Positions 23,113 through 35,751 of a stretch of 64,000 nt of DNA are shown piece by piece. The translations under genes were made by a program, and so were the position numbers. The stretch is taken from the NCBI GenBank assembly GCA_037576215.1, contig JBANDB010000007.1, forward strand, positions 713,001-777,000, given 5' to 3'. Each line of letters opens with the position of its first letter. Position 1 is the stretch's first letter. The notes under the pieces are model-generated. The model worked only from the letters and a program-made list of their open reading frames with translations. It was not told the DNA's origin and did no database searches. The DNA comes from Armillaria gallica (Eukaryota > Basidiomycota > Agaricomycetes > Agaricales > Physalacriaceae).

Positions 23113-23339
23113 AGTGTTAGAATTGCTTATTTCAAAGTTACTGGATGAGTCTTTTTGTCTTACAATGTATTTCTTTCTTTTGGTTTCTTACTTGTTGGTA
23201 CAATGTATTCAATATATATTGCCCAAAAATGTTCATTTACATGCATTTTTAAGAGTATGCGCCCAACAGGCATATCACTACTTTCAGCTACACAGACTCA
23301 TATACTGGTGATTACATGGCTCAACAGATGCTCAAAGTT

Positions 23340-25290
23340 CTTAAGGAATATAGCATGAGAAACAGGGTAAGAGCCTTGGTTTTCTAGCTTGAAATTTCTT
23401 ACTAATATACTTTACAGGGCCTTGGCTTGGTTGCAGATAGTGCTACATTCAATAGTGTGCTTGCTGACAAGCTGGTATCTCATGTCCTAACTTTTTATGG
23501 CTATAAATATTGTATCCATTGTCTTGACTATATCTGGGCACTTGTTATCAAGGTTTGTATGGTAGCATCAATCATATAAAGTGTCTCACTAATAACAACT
23601 TCATAGGGACTTTTGAAGCAATTGAGTCATGACCCCAAGAAGATCAGGGACTCAGACTTCAACAACCTCCTTGACAATGAGCAGGATAGTGATGATAGTG
23701 AGGATGATGACAAAACCAATCCTGATGAAAGAGCATACTTGGACAGAGTGTTTGATGAGCTCAAGCTTAAAATAGAGGTGGATATGGATGAATTGAAGCT
23801 GGTTGTGACAGCTGGTGAGACAAAACTTGGACAATCTGCTATATTTAAAGTAAGTATTGAGATCTATTTGTCCTACTGCTAGCTGATAGATTTTGCAGAT
23901 GACCAAACTGGGTAAAAAAAGCATTCAACAATGCTATTCTATATTATGTGATCACCAAGGTATGTGAGGGACATGATATCACAGAAGCTATTCTCATCTG
24001 TGCTGTTATCACCTGCTAGAACACTGTTTCTGATATGCTCCAATGGAGGATAGATTTGCATGAGATTCTGGACCATGTTTGTGATATGATGAAGTTCAAC
24101 AAGCCTCCAAAAAGCATGCACTTGTAGAGATTTATCCTCTCACCAGATGAGTGGCTCATTCTGGACCAGTGTTTGAAATATCTTGATGTTTGTATCTGAC
24201 CTTCACTTTTTCATTTTTCTGACACATCCACTCACAGAAATTTAAGAAGAATACACTCAAGTTCTCATATGACAACAAGCCTATGATCTTCAAAGTCTTT
24301 CCTGCCATTGATAAGCTCACATGCAAGCTTAAGTATGGCTGGGACAACCAACAGCTTCATCCAGCTGTGCAACTTGCATACTGAAATGCACTAGTTGTCT
24401 TAAACAGTTATTACTCAAAAACTGATGAGTTACATATCTATTGCATTGCTATAGGTAAGTTTTGGGTCTTCAATTTCTAATACATGTCTGCTGATGCTAA
24501 AGCAGTCATGCATCCTAGTCATAAGATACAATATTTTTTCCAATAAAAATGTGAGTCTGACTGGATTGATGAGGCTTTAAATGTGGTCCAAGATGAATAG
24601 TGATTTTTCAATACATATTTTTAACATGTTCCTGAGCCATCAACTGCTGGGACAACAGCAATGTTAGAGAGAAAGATATGTGTGAGTACTTGGCTGTTTT
24701 CCTATACTTATCTTCTTTTAGCATAGGAAGTTTTTGTGGGATACAGATTCAGATTCAGAAGACAAGACTGATGCCCTGTCTGTTGCAACAGCTGCTGATC
24801 TGCTTGAACTTTATCTCCAGTCTGGTTCTAGAGAATATTTCTGATCTCTTTATATACAGAATCTCACAGAACCCAGCAACCAATTCACTTACTCGCTTTG
24901 CTCTTGATTTTTTGTCTGTTCCTGACAAACACACACTTGATGTACTTAGAATTCAGATCTTTCCAACACAATTGGTTTATTCAGCCACATCTGTCAATTG
25001 TGAACACTCCTTCTCTGCTGAAAGTTGAAATGTTTCACATTTCTGCCATTCTTTGTCTGACAAGTCTGTTTGTGCTGCAATAGTCCTTGGTTCATGAGTG
25101 TTAGTTGGCCTTGTCCTGAGTGATGAGATAATTGAAAGTATTTATATAAAAGGCCCACACTGGTGAGTAAAAGAAAATGATAGCAAGGGCAAGGATGACA
25201 ACAATGATGAAGACAGTGATATAATAGAAGTAATAGATGCTGATATCCACAAAATACAGGCAGATTTCATATATTGTATCTATATCCAAT
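23340..25290 (+). pseudogene. hAT-1 transposase relic
   Basis: Plus-strand blocks give the order of a hAT transposase. GLGLVADSATFNSVLADKL near 23410 resembles the catalytic D2 region. CIHCLDYIWALVIK near 23515 resembles the conserved C..H block. A long acidic insert follows (23613-23830). Near 24900 come TRFALDFLSVPDKHTLD and SATSVNCEHSFSAES, the start of the hAT dimerisation domain. Probable introns (for example about 23553-23606) and several stops and frame shifts interrupt it. No terminal repeats could be assigned. It belongs to a hAT lineage different from hAT-2, judging by the dimerisation motif (FSAES versus FSSSG). Confidence 0.68.
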
Positions 25291-25688
25291 AAATGTGAAT
25301 GTTAGCAAGTGGATGGCAAAACAAGATCTGAACTGCAGATTTTGCACTGGATTTCCATTCAGCTATCTGCAGATCATCCATATCTATACTATGCCTTACA
25401 CATGTACATTTGTTATGTGTGTTTGTCTTGCACAGCTGCCCATGCAAAGAGAAGTCTTTGATGTGAGAAACAAGACCCACAGCTTTTTTTTTTAGCTGCA
25501 CTATTTGGACTAGGTGCCCTATATTTATCCTGAACATGGAGCAACCCTCTGAATGTAAATGACTACTTCATTCAAACATAAATCTTATTAACTTATACCT
25601 GAAAGTGAACTCTAGGTGTCTCAACCCCCTCTTTTCTTATCAATTCAATGAGTTACTCCTATTTCTTAGTAATCTACAAGATTCTAAT

Positions 25689-25840
25689 TAGTGATGTCTG
25701 GGTCAGGCTGGGCTGGGTTTTTCAGGCTTGGGGCTGGGTAATTCAAGGCTTGGGTAGTAACTTACATGAGCCTGAGCCCTAAGCCCTAACCCTGATCAGG
25801 TTAGGTCAGGTTGGGCTTGGGTAGTAGGCCTGGGTTTGAC
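25689..25840. repeat. hAT-2 left TIR and subterminal repeats
   Basis: TAGTGATG terminus followed by repeated GGCTGGGCTGGG, GGCTTGGGGCTGGG, GCTTGGGTAGT and their complements (CCTGAGCCC, AAGCCC). The mirror-image set lies at 36640-36782. Confidence 0.85.
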
Positions 25841-25989
25841 CTATGTAGCACCATGTACACATCAAACAAGTATATGATTACTTAGTCAGTTTCATAGCAG
25901 TCATTATCTAAATCAATAGCTAGCCTGCCCTTCATCTTCTGATGAACTGATGTCATCAGCTCATCTTCTTTTCTCTCCTCATCTAGAAT

Positions 25990-28830
25990 ATCCTCCTCAG
26001 TCTGCAGTGTTGGTAGATCCTTGAAATAGGACATATTTCTATGTCAAAAGGCTGACTTGAGAATTTGAAGTGCTTTCACAATGTTGCTATGTAGCTGATT
26101 GTGCCATTTGGATATTGTAATTCCACTAGAAGAGAATATCTTCTCACTTGACACAGATGATGCCATGACAGGTAGATAGTCATGTGCAATTGCTGCTCAT
26201 ATTGGCAATCAAACTGATGCTTGCTGCAAGATTTAAATGTCGGACGAAAGCACAAATTACATATGTGAAGGGAAATACAAACCCCCCACTATGCAACTAC
26301 AGACTGATTCAGAGTGAGGCGATCAACCCTGTACATATATTTGTTAAACCCAAGCTCCCACAATGATGCCAATGTAGGTGTGCAGCTATTATCAGCCTCT
26401 ATGTCATTGTCCTCATCATCTGAATCTTCAAGCAGACTCTGCATTTTGCAACTTATCTTACTGTGTGAACCTGAGATATCTATGGTAGAGGATAGGCCAT
26501 TGGTATTGTACATCTGTGTATAGCAAGTCTTGTACTATTTAACAAGGCTATGAGCATTATAGAATAGAAAGAAGCATTGAAATAAATCTCACATTCTTCT
26601 GAACCAATTCTAGTTTTTCCCTTCATAACATGGGCTCCCATTCTTTCTCAATCCATGTCAGTTTCATTGTTGGATCAAGTACTAAACCATCTTGTTACTG
26701 TAACAAAAAATAAACACTGATAAAGAGACTTACCCATAACTATGATATATACATCTGTGTATTCAGTGTGGCCATAATACTTTTCTATGATCTCTAAGCA
26801 AGCTTGAATAGCTGACTCAAATGGAGCATACTCAGGCTTGGAAAGTTAGTCAGTCAAATTTTTATGAAATCACTCCAAAGCTGGAATAACCAGTTAAAGT
26901 GATGGATAGGCACTTGACAAAAATTCTTGCTAAGCATTATCAAAAAGCTAGTAACTGCAGGATCAGTCTGGAGCAAACACTGGAAGTATTACTAACCTGG
27001 AGGATCCATGTGAATAAGACAACATGTTGCCACTCATCCTTGAACAAGTGTAACATTCATAGCTTCTCTGCCTTTCTCTCATCTCTCTCATTAAGAATTA
27101 ATTCAACAACAAATCTGTCAATGGCCTGTAAGATAAATTAAGAAAGGGAATAACATGTGAGACATTAAAGATCACCAATCTCAGTAGCAGCACCCATATT
27201 AACATGTTAAATGTTGAGGACCACTGGACTGGCATATTAAGGCAGAGGTGTTTTGGCTTCTCCACCTCTGCATCTGGATTTTTCTCCAGCGTCTTTGCAT
27301 TTAATACTTGCTAAACATCAAGAAACTTTTCATGATGTGCAGATGATGAACCCTCCTACCAGTGTTGATTAATAATTAATGAATGGTAGACCATAATGAA
27401 AATATAATATATACCTTAACACTGATTGCCCGAATGATTCCGACTTTGTCTCTATTAGTAGGAATATGTGCATTGGGATTGTGAGGATCATAGTGTGGAG
27501 CTTTGCTGTAAGTATGCATAAATTTCTGGGAACCAAAGTTTACTAAGTGGGAAGAGCAGTGAACACAGTTTTATTCTGCCTCATACTTGGTATCCCTTGC
27601 TAGGCGAATGCAAAAAGAATACTCAACCATCATACCATCATTTGAAGACACATTATCACATGTCACAGGCCCCAACTGATCTCCAAGGTTAGACTAAATA
27701 AGATCAAATAACAATAACTTACACATTTTTGCAAACCAACTTGCTCTACCACTTTAAATTGAAGCTGCCCTAGGTGCTTTCTGGTATGTGCCCCCATCAA
27801 GCATACAAACCCAATCAAAGCTGTCTGCAGAGTCCATTGACAAGACTCTTTCTCTTCAATGTAGTGTGCAGTCACAGCAAAATAGCTATTAACATTCCCA
27901 GCTTGCTATACATCATTTGTAAAGAAAACACAACTGGTAACTCAGTTTAACTGATAAATAGAGAAGTCAGGACATTGTTATTAACATCAATAATTGGGCT
28001 TACCATGAAAAGATTCTTTAAATTGACCAAATGCTCATTGCTTCATTCTAGAATTGCATGACATGTTGCCTTTCATCCAAGCAGAAATATTTGATCATTA
28101 GGGGCCTGGGCAGCTATGTAAATCATCTGAATGAAATCAGGGTGTTGAAAGGTGTCAATAGGCTGTAATTGAATCAGAAATATTAGCAGAGCTAGACTTT
28201 ATGCCTGAGCATATGAAGAAAGCTTACTTGTTCAGTGTTGATCATCCAGTGTAATGTAGCACACTCCCAGTTATGGTCAGAATAGACCACCTGTGTCTCC
28301 TATTTTTGGTGTGTAAGATCAACAATGTGGTTATCAAGAGAAGACTGTGCAAGCTTTTCCTTCTCTTCCTTGCGGCATTCAGCAGTATTCTTGGAAAGCA
28401 TTGATTCAAAGTTGTTAGCCTTACACCAAGCACAATAATCACCCTGCTAGTAGCCATAGAGATCTAGTAGCCATAAAGATAGAAGATAGTCAGGCCTCAT
28501 ACCTTATGCTTTGCAGCCAGATGACACCACCCAGTATTAACATCAGTGGCAAACATGTTACTATGCTATGATGTAAACAAATATAACAGCTGTATAGCAT
28601 TCATCCACTCACTGACATATGGTACAGCGCTTTTGTGAGACCATCTTGCCTTTCTTGTTTTGCTCATCTGGCACTGGCTGAAAAAAATGCTTCATATCTG
28701 CTGTGACATTTGTTGACAGAGAAGTTTTGGGCTTCAATACAGCAACCATCTTCTCAATGTCCTTTGCAAATCCATTAGAATCTGTTTTGTCAGTGTGAAG
28801 CAAGATTGAAACTTTGGGAGAGCTTGGTCA
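25990..28830 (-). pseudogene. hAT-2 transposase relic with BED-like N terminus
   Basis: Minus-strand exon-like blocks appear in order. At 28803-28609 the N terminus ends in KRCTIC. Next come GWCHLAAKHK and GDYCAWCKANNFE (about 28530-28400), which form a plausible BED-type C2H2 finger with the CTIC pair. The core has SYFAVTAHYIEEKESCQW and ALIGFVCLMGAH (about 27880-27770), GPVTCDNVSSNDGMM (D2, about 27665) and CVHCSSHLVNFGSQKF (about 27550). The C-terminal dimerisation block is YLPVMASSVSSEKIFSSSG with ISKWHNQLHSNIVKALQ (about 26180-26050). Short introns and several stops separate the blocks. The enzyme cuts and joins the element's own ends; this copy is dead. Confidence 0.78.
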
Positions 28831-29879
28831 CCCATCTGTGGCCTCAATGGCATCTAAATCCAATTAGTATTAATCAAATCAAGGGATTGTAACTATGCAC
28901 CAGCTTGTTTTTCTGGCACCTCAGGCTCATCATGTTCATCCATGGTCTCATTATCAGCATGTACTCATTTAGATTGCCAAATTGCAGACAGTGCAGCAGA
29001 ATGGTCATGATCTTCTGATTCATTCAAGATGTCAGGTCCACATTTTCAGGATGATGGAGTAGGGAGTGGCTGTGGCTGTGGTAGCAGTGGTGGTGATGCA
29101 CTCTCTCCATAGTGTTGTAGCTGTCCATGGTTGCATCATCTGTCAAGAATTAGGCTAGAATCAGGCTCCTCTCATGCAGGCATAAAAAAGAAATAATTGG
29201 TAAATTGGTGTAGTATTTTACAATTTATATTATGTAAGAACTGTACAGTTCATCAGCCACCAAGGAAATGAAATTAAAATGCTAGCACATATCTGGTATA
29301 GCCTTTTCCTCTCATTTCCAACATGTCTAGACATAGACACCTTGTTATGATGTACTTCAGCCTCTCAATTGTGGCTTTTGGAACATCCAAGTGCATTATA
29401 ATAAGATGTCTAAGGTCAGAGTCAATATCTGACACTATAAAACATCTATATATGAAGAGAGGTGGATGATGACATAATAAGCTGACTTTGAATTTTCCAG
29501 CCATTGCCAGACCATGGCTTATTCCGGCTGAGTTTCAACTTCGCCATGCTGCTATGGTGCGGTTCAAGCCTGGCCCCTTTCCTTCTTACCCTCTGCTCTC
29601 TTCCACTCTCCCCTCACAGTATACTATCTCAGGCAAGCATTACAGCCCTTTTACATATAATAAGGACTTTTGGGATCTCTCACAGTACTGTCTATCAATA
29701 TTTGATTGAACCTTTTCATTTTTGATTTTCTTTCAGGTGTTTTTGCCTCTTCCTTACACAGTGTTTCTACTATTTCCATCTCTCCATACCCTGTGATGTA
29801 TATACCACTCCTATTTTTCTAAGATCAATACTCACAGCATTCTATTAATAGGTCTCCATCTACTCCTACCAGAGAGAAT

Positions 29880-32362
29880 GATCATTTTGATTTTTCAGCT
29901 CCAGTTACATCAGAGCAGAATTGTCATGCAGAACAGGAGCAGAATCATCTTCAGCATCTTCAGATGACCTCCCCCTCTATTTATCATGATCGATCACCAC
30001 ATTCAGGTCCTGATCCTAATATTGAACTTCCACATTTTAATATACCATCTGAAACTCATATCTCATCTCAGTTGGATCGTCCATGTGAACATTCTATGCC
30101 TGTAGTACCAGCTCTTTCTGTTTTTCCCATCAGAGGTTGACATTGTAGACAGTAATGTGGTGGTGCTCCTGAAGGACAGCCATCTGCATTTGATAGTACC
30201 TCTGTTCCACAGCTTCCTATAGGTTCACAAGGCCATGGACATGGGGGTGGTCGAGGACATGGGCAAGGGAGAGCTATTGAAATTCATCCTCCATGCACTG
30301 AGCCACTACAAAATATTGACCAAACAACTTTTGCTGAGCATTGCCAGCAATCACCATCACCTATAAGAGAGTCACCACCATTACCTTCATCACCTCTATA
30401 GCCACCATTACCATTACCACATCAGCATCAACCACCACATGCTATTCCTATACAACTTCCTCTGGCAAGACATCCATATGCTGAAGTGCACTCTTAGTAT
30501 AATATTGGAAGTAGAAAGTATGTTTGTGAACATTGTGGAGCATTACATTGGCATGATGAACGACTTAAGAGTAAGTCAAGAGTTACACCACAATTTGGAA
30601 TGTGCTGTCTACAAGGGCAGGTTAAATTACCTCACCTTCTTTCTGCTTCTGCCATTCTTCAAAATCTTCTTTGTGGCAACAATCCATTGTCAAAAGCCTT
30701 CTTACAAGATATCAGGCAGTATAATGCAGCATTGGCATTTATGTCTTTAGCTGTAAAAGTTGATGAGGCAATTACCAGTTCTTCAGAACCATACTGCTTC
30801 TGTGTATCTGGTGAGCTTCATCACCAGATGGAATCCCTGCTGCCTCAGGAAGAAGGGAAATTGTCTTATGCACAGGTGTATATACATGATCCAGCAGAGG
30901 CATTGAGTATGCGCAATCATTGCAATCCTAATCTAAGTCCAGAAATCATGTCCCAATTACAGGATTTAATGCAGGATGTAAATCCATATGTTGCTTTATA
31001 TTGACATGCATATCTCATTATGAAAGACAAATCCTGCAAAGAGTATCCAAATATTGAAGTGCAATTAATTGCATGTGGGTGATGAAACTGATGGGTGACA
31101 ATATAATCTTCCAACAGTAGATGAGTTGGCTGCTATTATTCCTGGAGATGGATCTGAGCCTGTTCAAAATGATCGAGATATTGTTTTACATATGCATGAT
31201 CATTCTCTCAAGTGCATTAGTCAACTTCATCCAAGTTATCAATCTCTTTATTATGTTCTTTATTTTCCATATGGAGAATTGGGTTGGAATATACATATGC
31301 TCCTGGAAGAGACTGAAACAAGTGAACGTAGAAAACATAAAAAGATTACTCAGCATATATATTATGCTTATCACCTACAGGACCATCCAATATTTGAACC
31401 AAATGCATCATTGTATAGAGGAGGATGGCTGTACCAACAATATATTTTAGATGCATGGGCTTCAATTGAACAAAGTAATCTCAACTGGATTCGAAACAAT
31501 CAGAAAACTATTCATGTAGATGTGTATAAAGGATTGGTTGATGCAATAACCAATGCAGATGGATTGGAAAACTTTGGCCAATGTATTGTCTTACTATCAT
31601 CACACACTGGAAGTCCACATGCAATGTACCAGCTGTACCAAGACTCTATGACAATCTGTAGAGCCTTACAGAAGCCAGATATCTTTCTTACAATAACAGC
31701 AAACCCACAGTGGCCAGAAATTGTAGAAGCTCTAAAGCGTACAGATAGACCAGATCAGAAGGTGGAGGATCGACCAGATATTGTAGCCAAGGTTTTTCAG
31801 TTGAAGAAGGAGGCCTTACTGGATGAAATCAAGAAGGGTGGAATATTTGGAAAAGTCAGGGCTATGATGCATACTATTGAATTTCAGAAGTGTGGACTTC
31901 CTCATATGCATCTTCTGATTTTTCTGATTTTTCTGGATCCTGAAGACAAGATTTGCACACCTGCTGATGCTGATTCAGTCTCATGTGCTCAGATTTCTGA
32001 TCCTGTTACTCAACTATGAGATTGTCACCAGATACATGGTCCATAATCCATGTGACTATTGCTGCAAGAAGTCTGATGGTTGCTGTTCAAAAAACTTTTC
32101 AAAAGACTTCAATGAGCACACTGAATTCACCACTGATGGATATCCCAATTTAGCACATCCTAACAATAGTCATGAGTATGTTAAAATATGTGGCCAAACA
32201 CGTACTGTCTATACCAACTGTGATATTGTCCCATACAATCCTTATCTCAGTGTAAAATATAACTGTCACATCAATGTAGAGGTTTGTGTTTCTGTCAAGG
32301 CCATCAAATATATCCATAAATACATTTACAAGGGCCATGACAGGACTACATTAGAGGTTTAG
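29880..32362 (+). pseudogene. Helitron 2 Rep nuclease region
   Basis: The proline-rich N terminus (29880-30480) is followed by the conserved pre-Rep block (30600-31004). The Rep domain follows in 31126-32019, with LGWNIHMLLEETETSER, then RGGWLYQQYILDAWASIE, and the HUH motif in GLPHMHLLIFL near 31900. A frameshift near 31970-32010 moves the frame. The paired tyrosines follow in KYIHKYIYKGHDRT near 32310, the nucleophiles that nick DNA in rolling-circle transposition. A TAG at 32360 ends this part in-frame with the next. Catalytic motifs are present but the frame is broken. Confidence 0.85.
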
Positions 32363-34701
32363 GATCATGATGAGATCAAGGAGTTTCTGGATGCACGCTA
32401 CATTTCTGCTATTGAATTATACTGGAGGATCTTTTCATTTCAGCTACATCAGGAGGAGCCAAATGTTGTCCATCTTCAGGTCCATCTCCCTGATGAACAG
32501 CTTATCACATATGATGAGAATGACAGTCCAGAAGAGGTGTTAGCAGCTGCAGAAGCAAAGACAACTACTCTGTTACAATGGTTTGAGCTCAATAAGAGGG
32601 ATCCAAATGCATGCCAATATCTATATCAGGAGACTCTTGCTCACTATACCTGGATCAAGAGAAAATGGAATCTACACCAAAAATATACTACTATTGGCAT
32701 TACTATTGGCTGAATGTATCAAGCTTCCCCCTCATCTGGTGAACGATTCTATTTGCAGCTTCTTTTGACTGCTGTTGCTAGTGCTCAATCCTTCCAACAC
32801 CTATGCACTATCAACAATGTGGAGTGTGCTATTTTCAAAGAGGCATGCATTGCTATAGGATTGCTGGAAAATGATAATGAATGGAGACAGTGCTTACAGG
32901 AGGCAGCTATTATGCAGTCAGGAGCACAGTTGTGATCACTATTTGTGACCCTTCTTCTCTTCTGCCAGCCAGCAAAGCCAGATGAGCTGTGGGAGAAGTT
33001 CAAGGAGAATATTTGTGATGATTTGGCATATAAGCTCCACCAACATGATGCTTCAAATCCAACAGATGCTCAGCTCTATGATTTTGGTCTTCATCTTATC
33101 AATAAGCTTCTTCAATCTCATGGTCATTGTCTCTCTGAGTGGACTGAGATGCTGGCCTCTATCATGGACTGGGCTGCTTATAAAGATAATCCTCTTCTGG
33201 CTGCACAGCTGGCCTATGATATCCCATCTCTGCAGCAATTAGTTGCTAACAATCTTCAAACATTCAATGAAGAGAAAAAGACTGCTTACAATACTGTGTT
33301 TGACTCTACTATGAATAAATAAGAGAAATTGATATTTCTGCATAGTGCTGGAGGTGGTGGAAAGACTTTTGTATGCAATACTATTGCTGCTGCTGTTCAT
33401 GCTAAAGGAAAGATTGCATTGACCTATGCCTCCTCTGGTATATTAGCAATTCTCTTAGTTGGAGAGCATACCAGCCACAGCACCTTCAAAATTTCAATTT
33501 CCTCATGTGATGATACAATATGCAGCATTCATAGAGGGACTCACTTAGCTGAACTTCTTTGTCAAACTTCTCTCATCATTTGGGATGAGATTCCTATGCA
33601 GAACCAACATGATATTGAAACTGTTGATCATACTCTTTGTGATGTCTGCAATAAGGATGTTCCTTTTGGTGGAAAAACTGTACTTTTTGGTGGTATGTGT
33701 GTTTATTCTGAGTCACTATAGATTGTCATTTCTGATTATTTATTTTAGGAGACTTTCATCAGATATTGCCAGTTGTTTCATGAGGATCACAAGAGCAGAT
33801 TGTTGCAGCTTCATTTCACCATTCACCTTTATGGCCTCACATTGAAGTCATTCATTTGAAGAAAAACATGTGCCTGGATCAGACTCCTGAAAATGTAGAG
33901 TTTGCCCATTGGCTACTTACTGTTGGTGCAGGTGAAGGACTTACCAATGATCATACTATCACTCTTCCTGCTTCTATGTGTCTGGCCAACAATTCACTCT
34001 CTGAACTCATTAAATATATCTATCAAAACATTCAAGCTGGCCACTTCCAAGACCATTTCTTTTTAGAATGAACAATTATCTCTGGACACAATGATGATGT
34101 TGATAAAATCAATCAACAGGTTCTGGATATGTTTCCAGGACAAGAGACAGTTTATTGGAGTACAGACAAGACAATAGAGGAAAAGTTGGATGATGATGCT
34201 ACTCTTTATCCAGTGGAGTTTCTTCAAACTTTCAATGCCTCTGGATTGCCACATGCAAAGCTGGCTCTCAAAGTTGGATGTCCTCTTATGCTTCTCTGCA
34301 ATCTGGATCCAGCAAATGGCTTATGCAATGGGACACAGATGATTCTCACATGTTTCCATCCTCATGTATTAGAATGTCGTCTTCTTACTGGTAATAATGC
34401 AGGCAAGACTGTTTTCATCCCATGCATCACAATCAATACAGATACAGCTGAACTTCCTATTGCATTTTCATGTTGTCAATTTCCAGTCAGGTTGGCTTTT
34501 GCAATGACAATCAACAAGTCTCAAGGACAGTCAGTTACTTATGTTAGATTAGATTTATGTACTCCTGTTTTTTCTCATGGACAACTGTATGTAGCACTTA
34601 GCCATTGCACTTCTGGACAATGGATTCAAGTTCTCTTTCCAAATACAGAAAAAGATACAAATACTTTGAATATTGTATACCCTGAGGCTCTATTACATTG
34701 A
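32363..34701 (+). pseudogene. Helitron 2 PIF1-like helicase region
   Basis: The frame continues through stops at 32711, 32933 and 33320 to the Walker A block SAGGGGKTFVCNT (about 33340) and Walker B LIIWDEIPMQ (about 33575). An intron (33693-33748, GTATGT..TTTTAG) joins LFGG to DFHQILPVV, helicase motif III. The frame resumes at 33856-34071 and 34129-34701 with FAMTINKSQGQSV and GQLYVALSHC. At 33320 copy 2 has TAA where copy 1 has CAA, so at least that stop is a C-to-T change. The product would unwind DNA for transposition. Confidence 0.87.
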
Positions 34702-34800
34702 TAATAGATATTTGTTTTTAAACTAATAACTGACACTCCCAAGTAATAAGCCAGATTTGGGGTGGGCCCCAACAAGCCAAAGTCCTGTGTCATAGTCAGG

Positions 34801-34832
34801 TTGCTGGGACCTGAGGTATGAGGGTCCAGCAA
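34801..34832 (+). other. Hairpin at the Helitron 2 3' end
   Basis: TTGCTGGGACC (34801-34811) can pair with GGTCCAGCAA (34823-34832) over ten pairs with one bulged G and an 11-base loop. The corresponding place in copy 1 keeps a foldable hairpin with compensating G:T pairs. Helitron 3' ends carry such hairpins, but the usual CTRR end is not evident a few bases beyond. Confidence 0.5.
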
Positions 34833-35181
34833 TCATGACAAAGACATAGGGCATAGGCTTGTCCTATACAAAAAGACAAGATGCTATACAGTAAAACGGT
34901 GATGAGCCTAGACTTCCATGGCAACAGCAACACCCAAAACTTAGAGAGAGCTTAGGCAATTAATGTAGCAACACAGCAATCAAGGCAATGTGTGTGTGAG
35001 TGGTTCAGTGCACCTCCATGCAGTCAATTCCTCAATAATGCAAGATACACTGGGACTTTTCAGTCAGCGAAGTATTACTCTTGGTTAAGGAGTACTAATA
35101 GATGTTGGCTGTAAGCTGGGAAGGATCTCGATAAACAAGATGGGACAGAATCTGGTATGACTTGAATACCAAGAAACCGTG

Positions 35182-35362
35182 ATAGAAACTGTGAAAATGG
35201 TCTAGAAACCACGAAAATGGATCTAGAAATCATTGCAATGCTCTAGAAATTCTGAGGAGGGACTAGAAATTGTAGCAATGCACTAGAAATCATGGGGGCG
35301 GACTAGAAATCATGGCAATGGACTAGAAGACATTGAAATAGCCTAGTAAACATGGCTTGAGG
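35182..35362 (+). repeat. 20-bp minisatellite, about nine units
   Basis: Units resemble CTAGAAATCATGGCAATGGA, in near-perfect 20-base register from 35182 to 35362 with one 21-base unit. Divergence between units is moderate. It lies within hAT-2, just after the nested Helitron. Confidence 0.88.
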
Positions 35363-35751
35363 GTGTACCTAATATTGTGAGTCGAAACAATAGCAATAAA
35401 TGTACAGAGACTGCAAGAAACTGGTAGAAATTATAGCAACTGAGGTGCTGAGTGGGGTGCTGCGGCAATAGATGCACAGCAACTCTGAACAATGGTGAAG
35501 ATGAGGGTGATCCTATGGAGCTGAACTGAGCCTACACGGAGGCAATACTGAACTGGGTGATGAAAATGATGGCAATGTAGAAGGTGAAAGTGATGAAACA
35601 ATCCTATATGGTGAAAGTGAAGTGATGTTGTGGCATTAAAAGACAAAAGCAAGTTGTTGATGCAAGATTTTGTGTATTGGTGCAACCAACAACATTTAAA
35701 GAGTAAAGCAAGAGGTGAGGGATAACTTGGAGTAACTGTAGCTGACTGGTA

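Larger units (their letters stand above)
29445..34836 (+). mobile_element. Helitron copy 2 with Rep and helicase, nested in hAT-2
   Basis: It starts TCTATATATGAAGAG after an A, matching copy 1 and the usual Helitron 5' end. It encodes an N-terminal region, the Rep nuclease and a PIF1 helicase in that order, then ends near a hairpin at 34801-34832. Homology with copy 1 covers the 5' non-coding part, the coding part and about 130 bp past the helicase stop. Stops and one frameshift make it non-functional, but it retains every domain. The exact 3' terminus and a CTRR end are not certain. Confidence 0.85.

Noticed and set aside
29570..29610. tRNA-like GGTTCAAGCC near the Helitron 2 5' end
   Set aside because: The T-arm stem does not pair and the A box is absent; it is part of Helitron sequence shared with copy 1.
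35182..35362. CRISPR-like array
   Set aside because: Units are contiguous 20-mers without unique spacers, and the genome is eukaryotic; it is a minisatellite.
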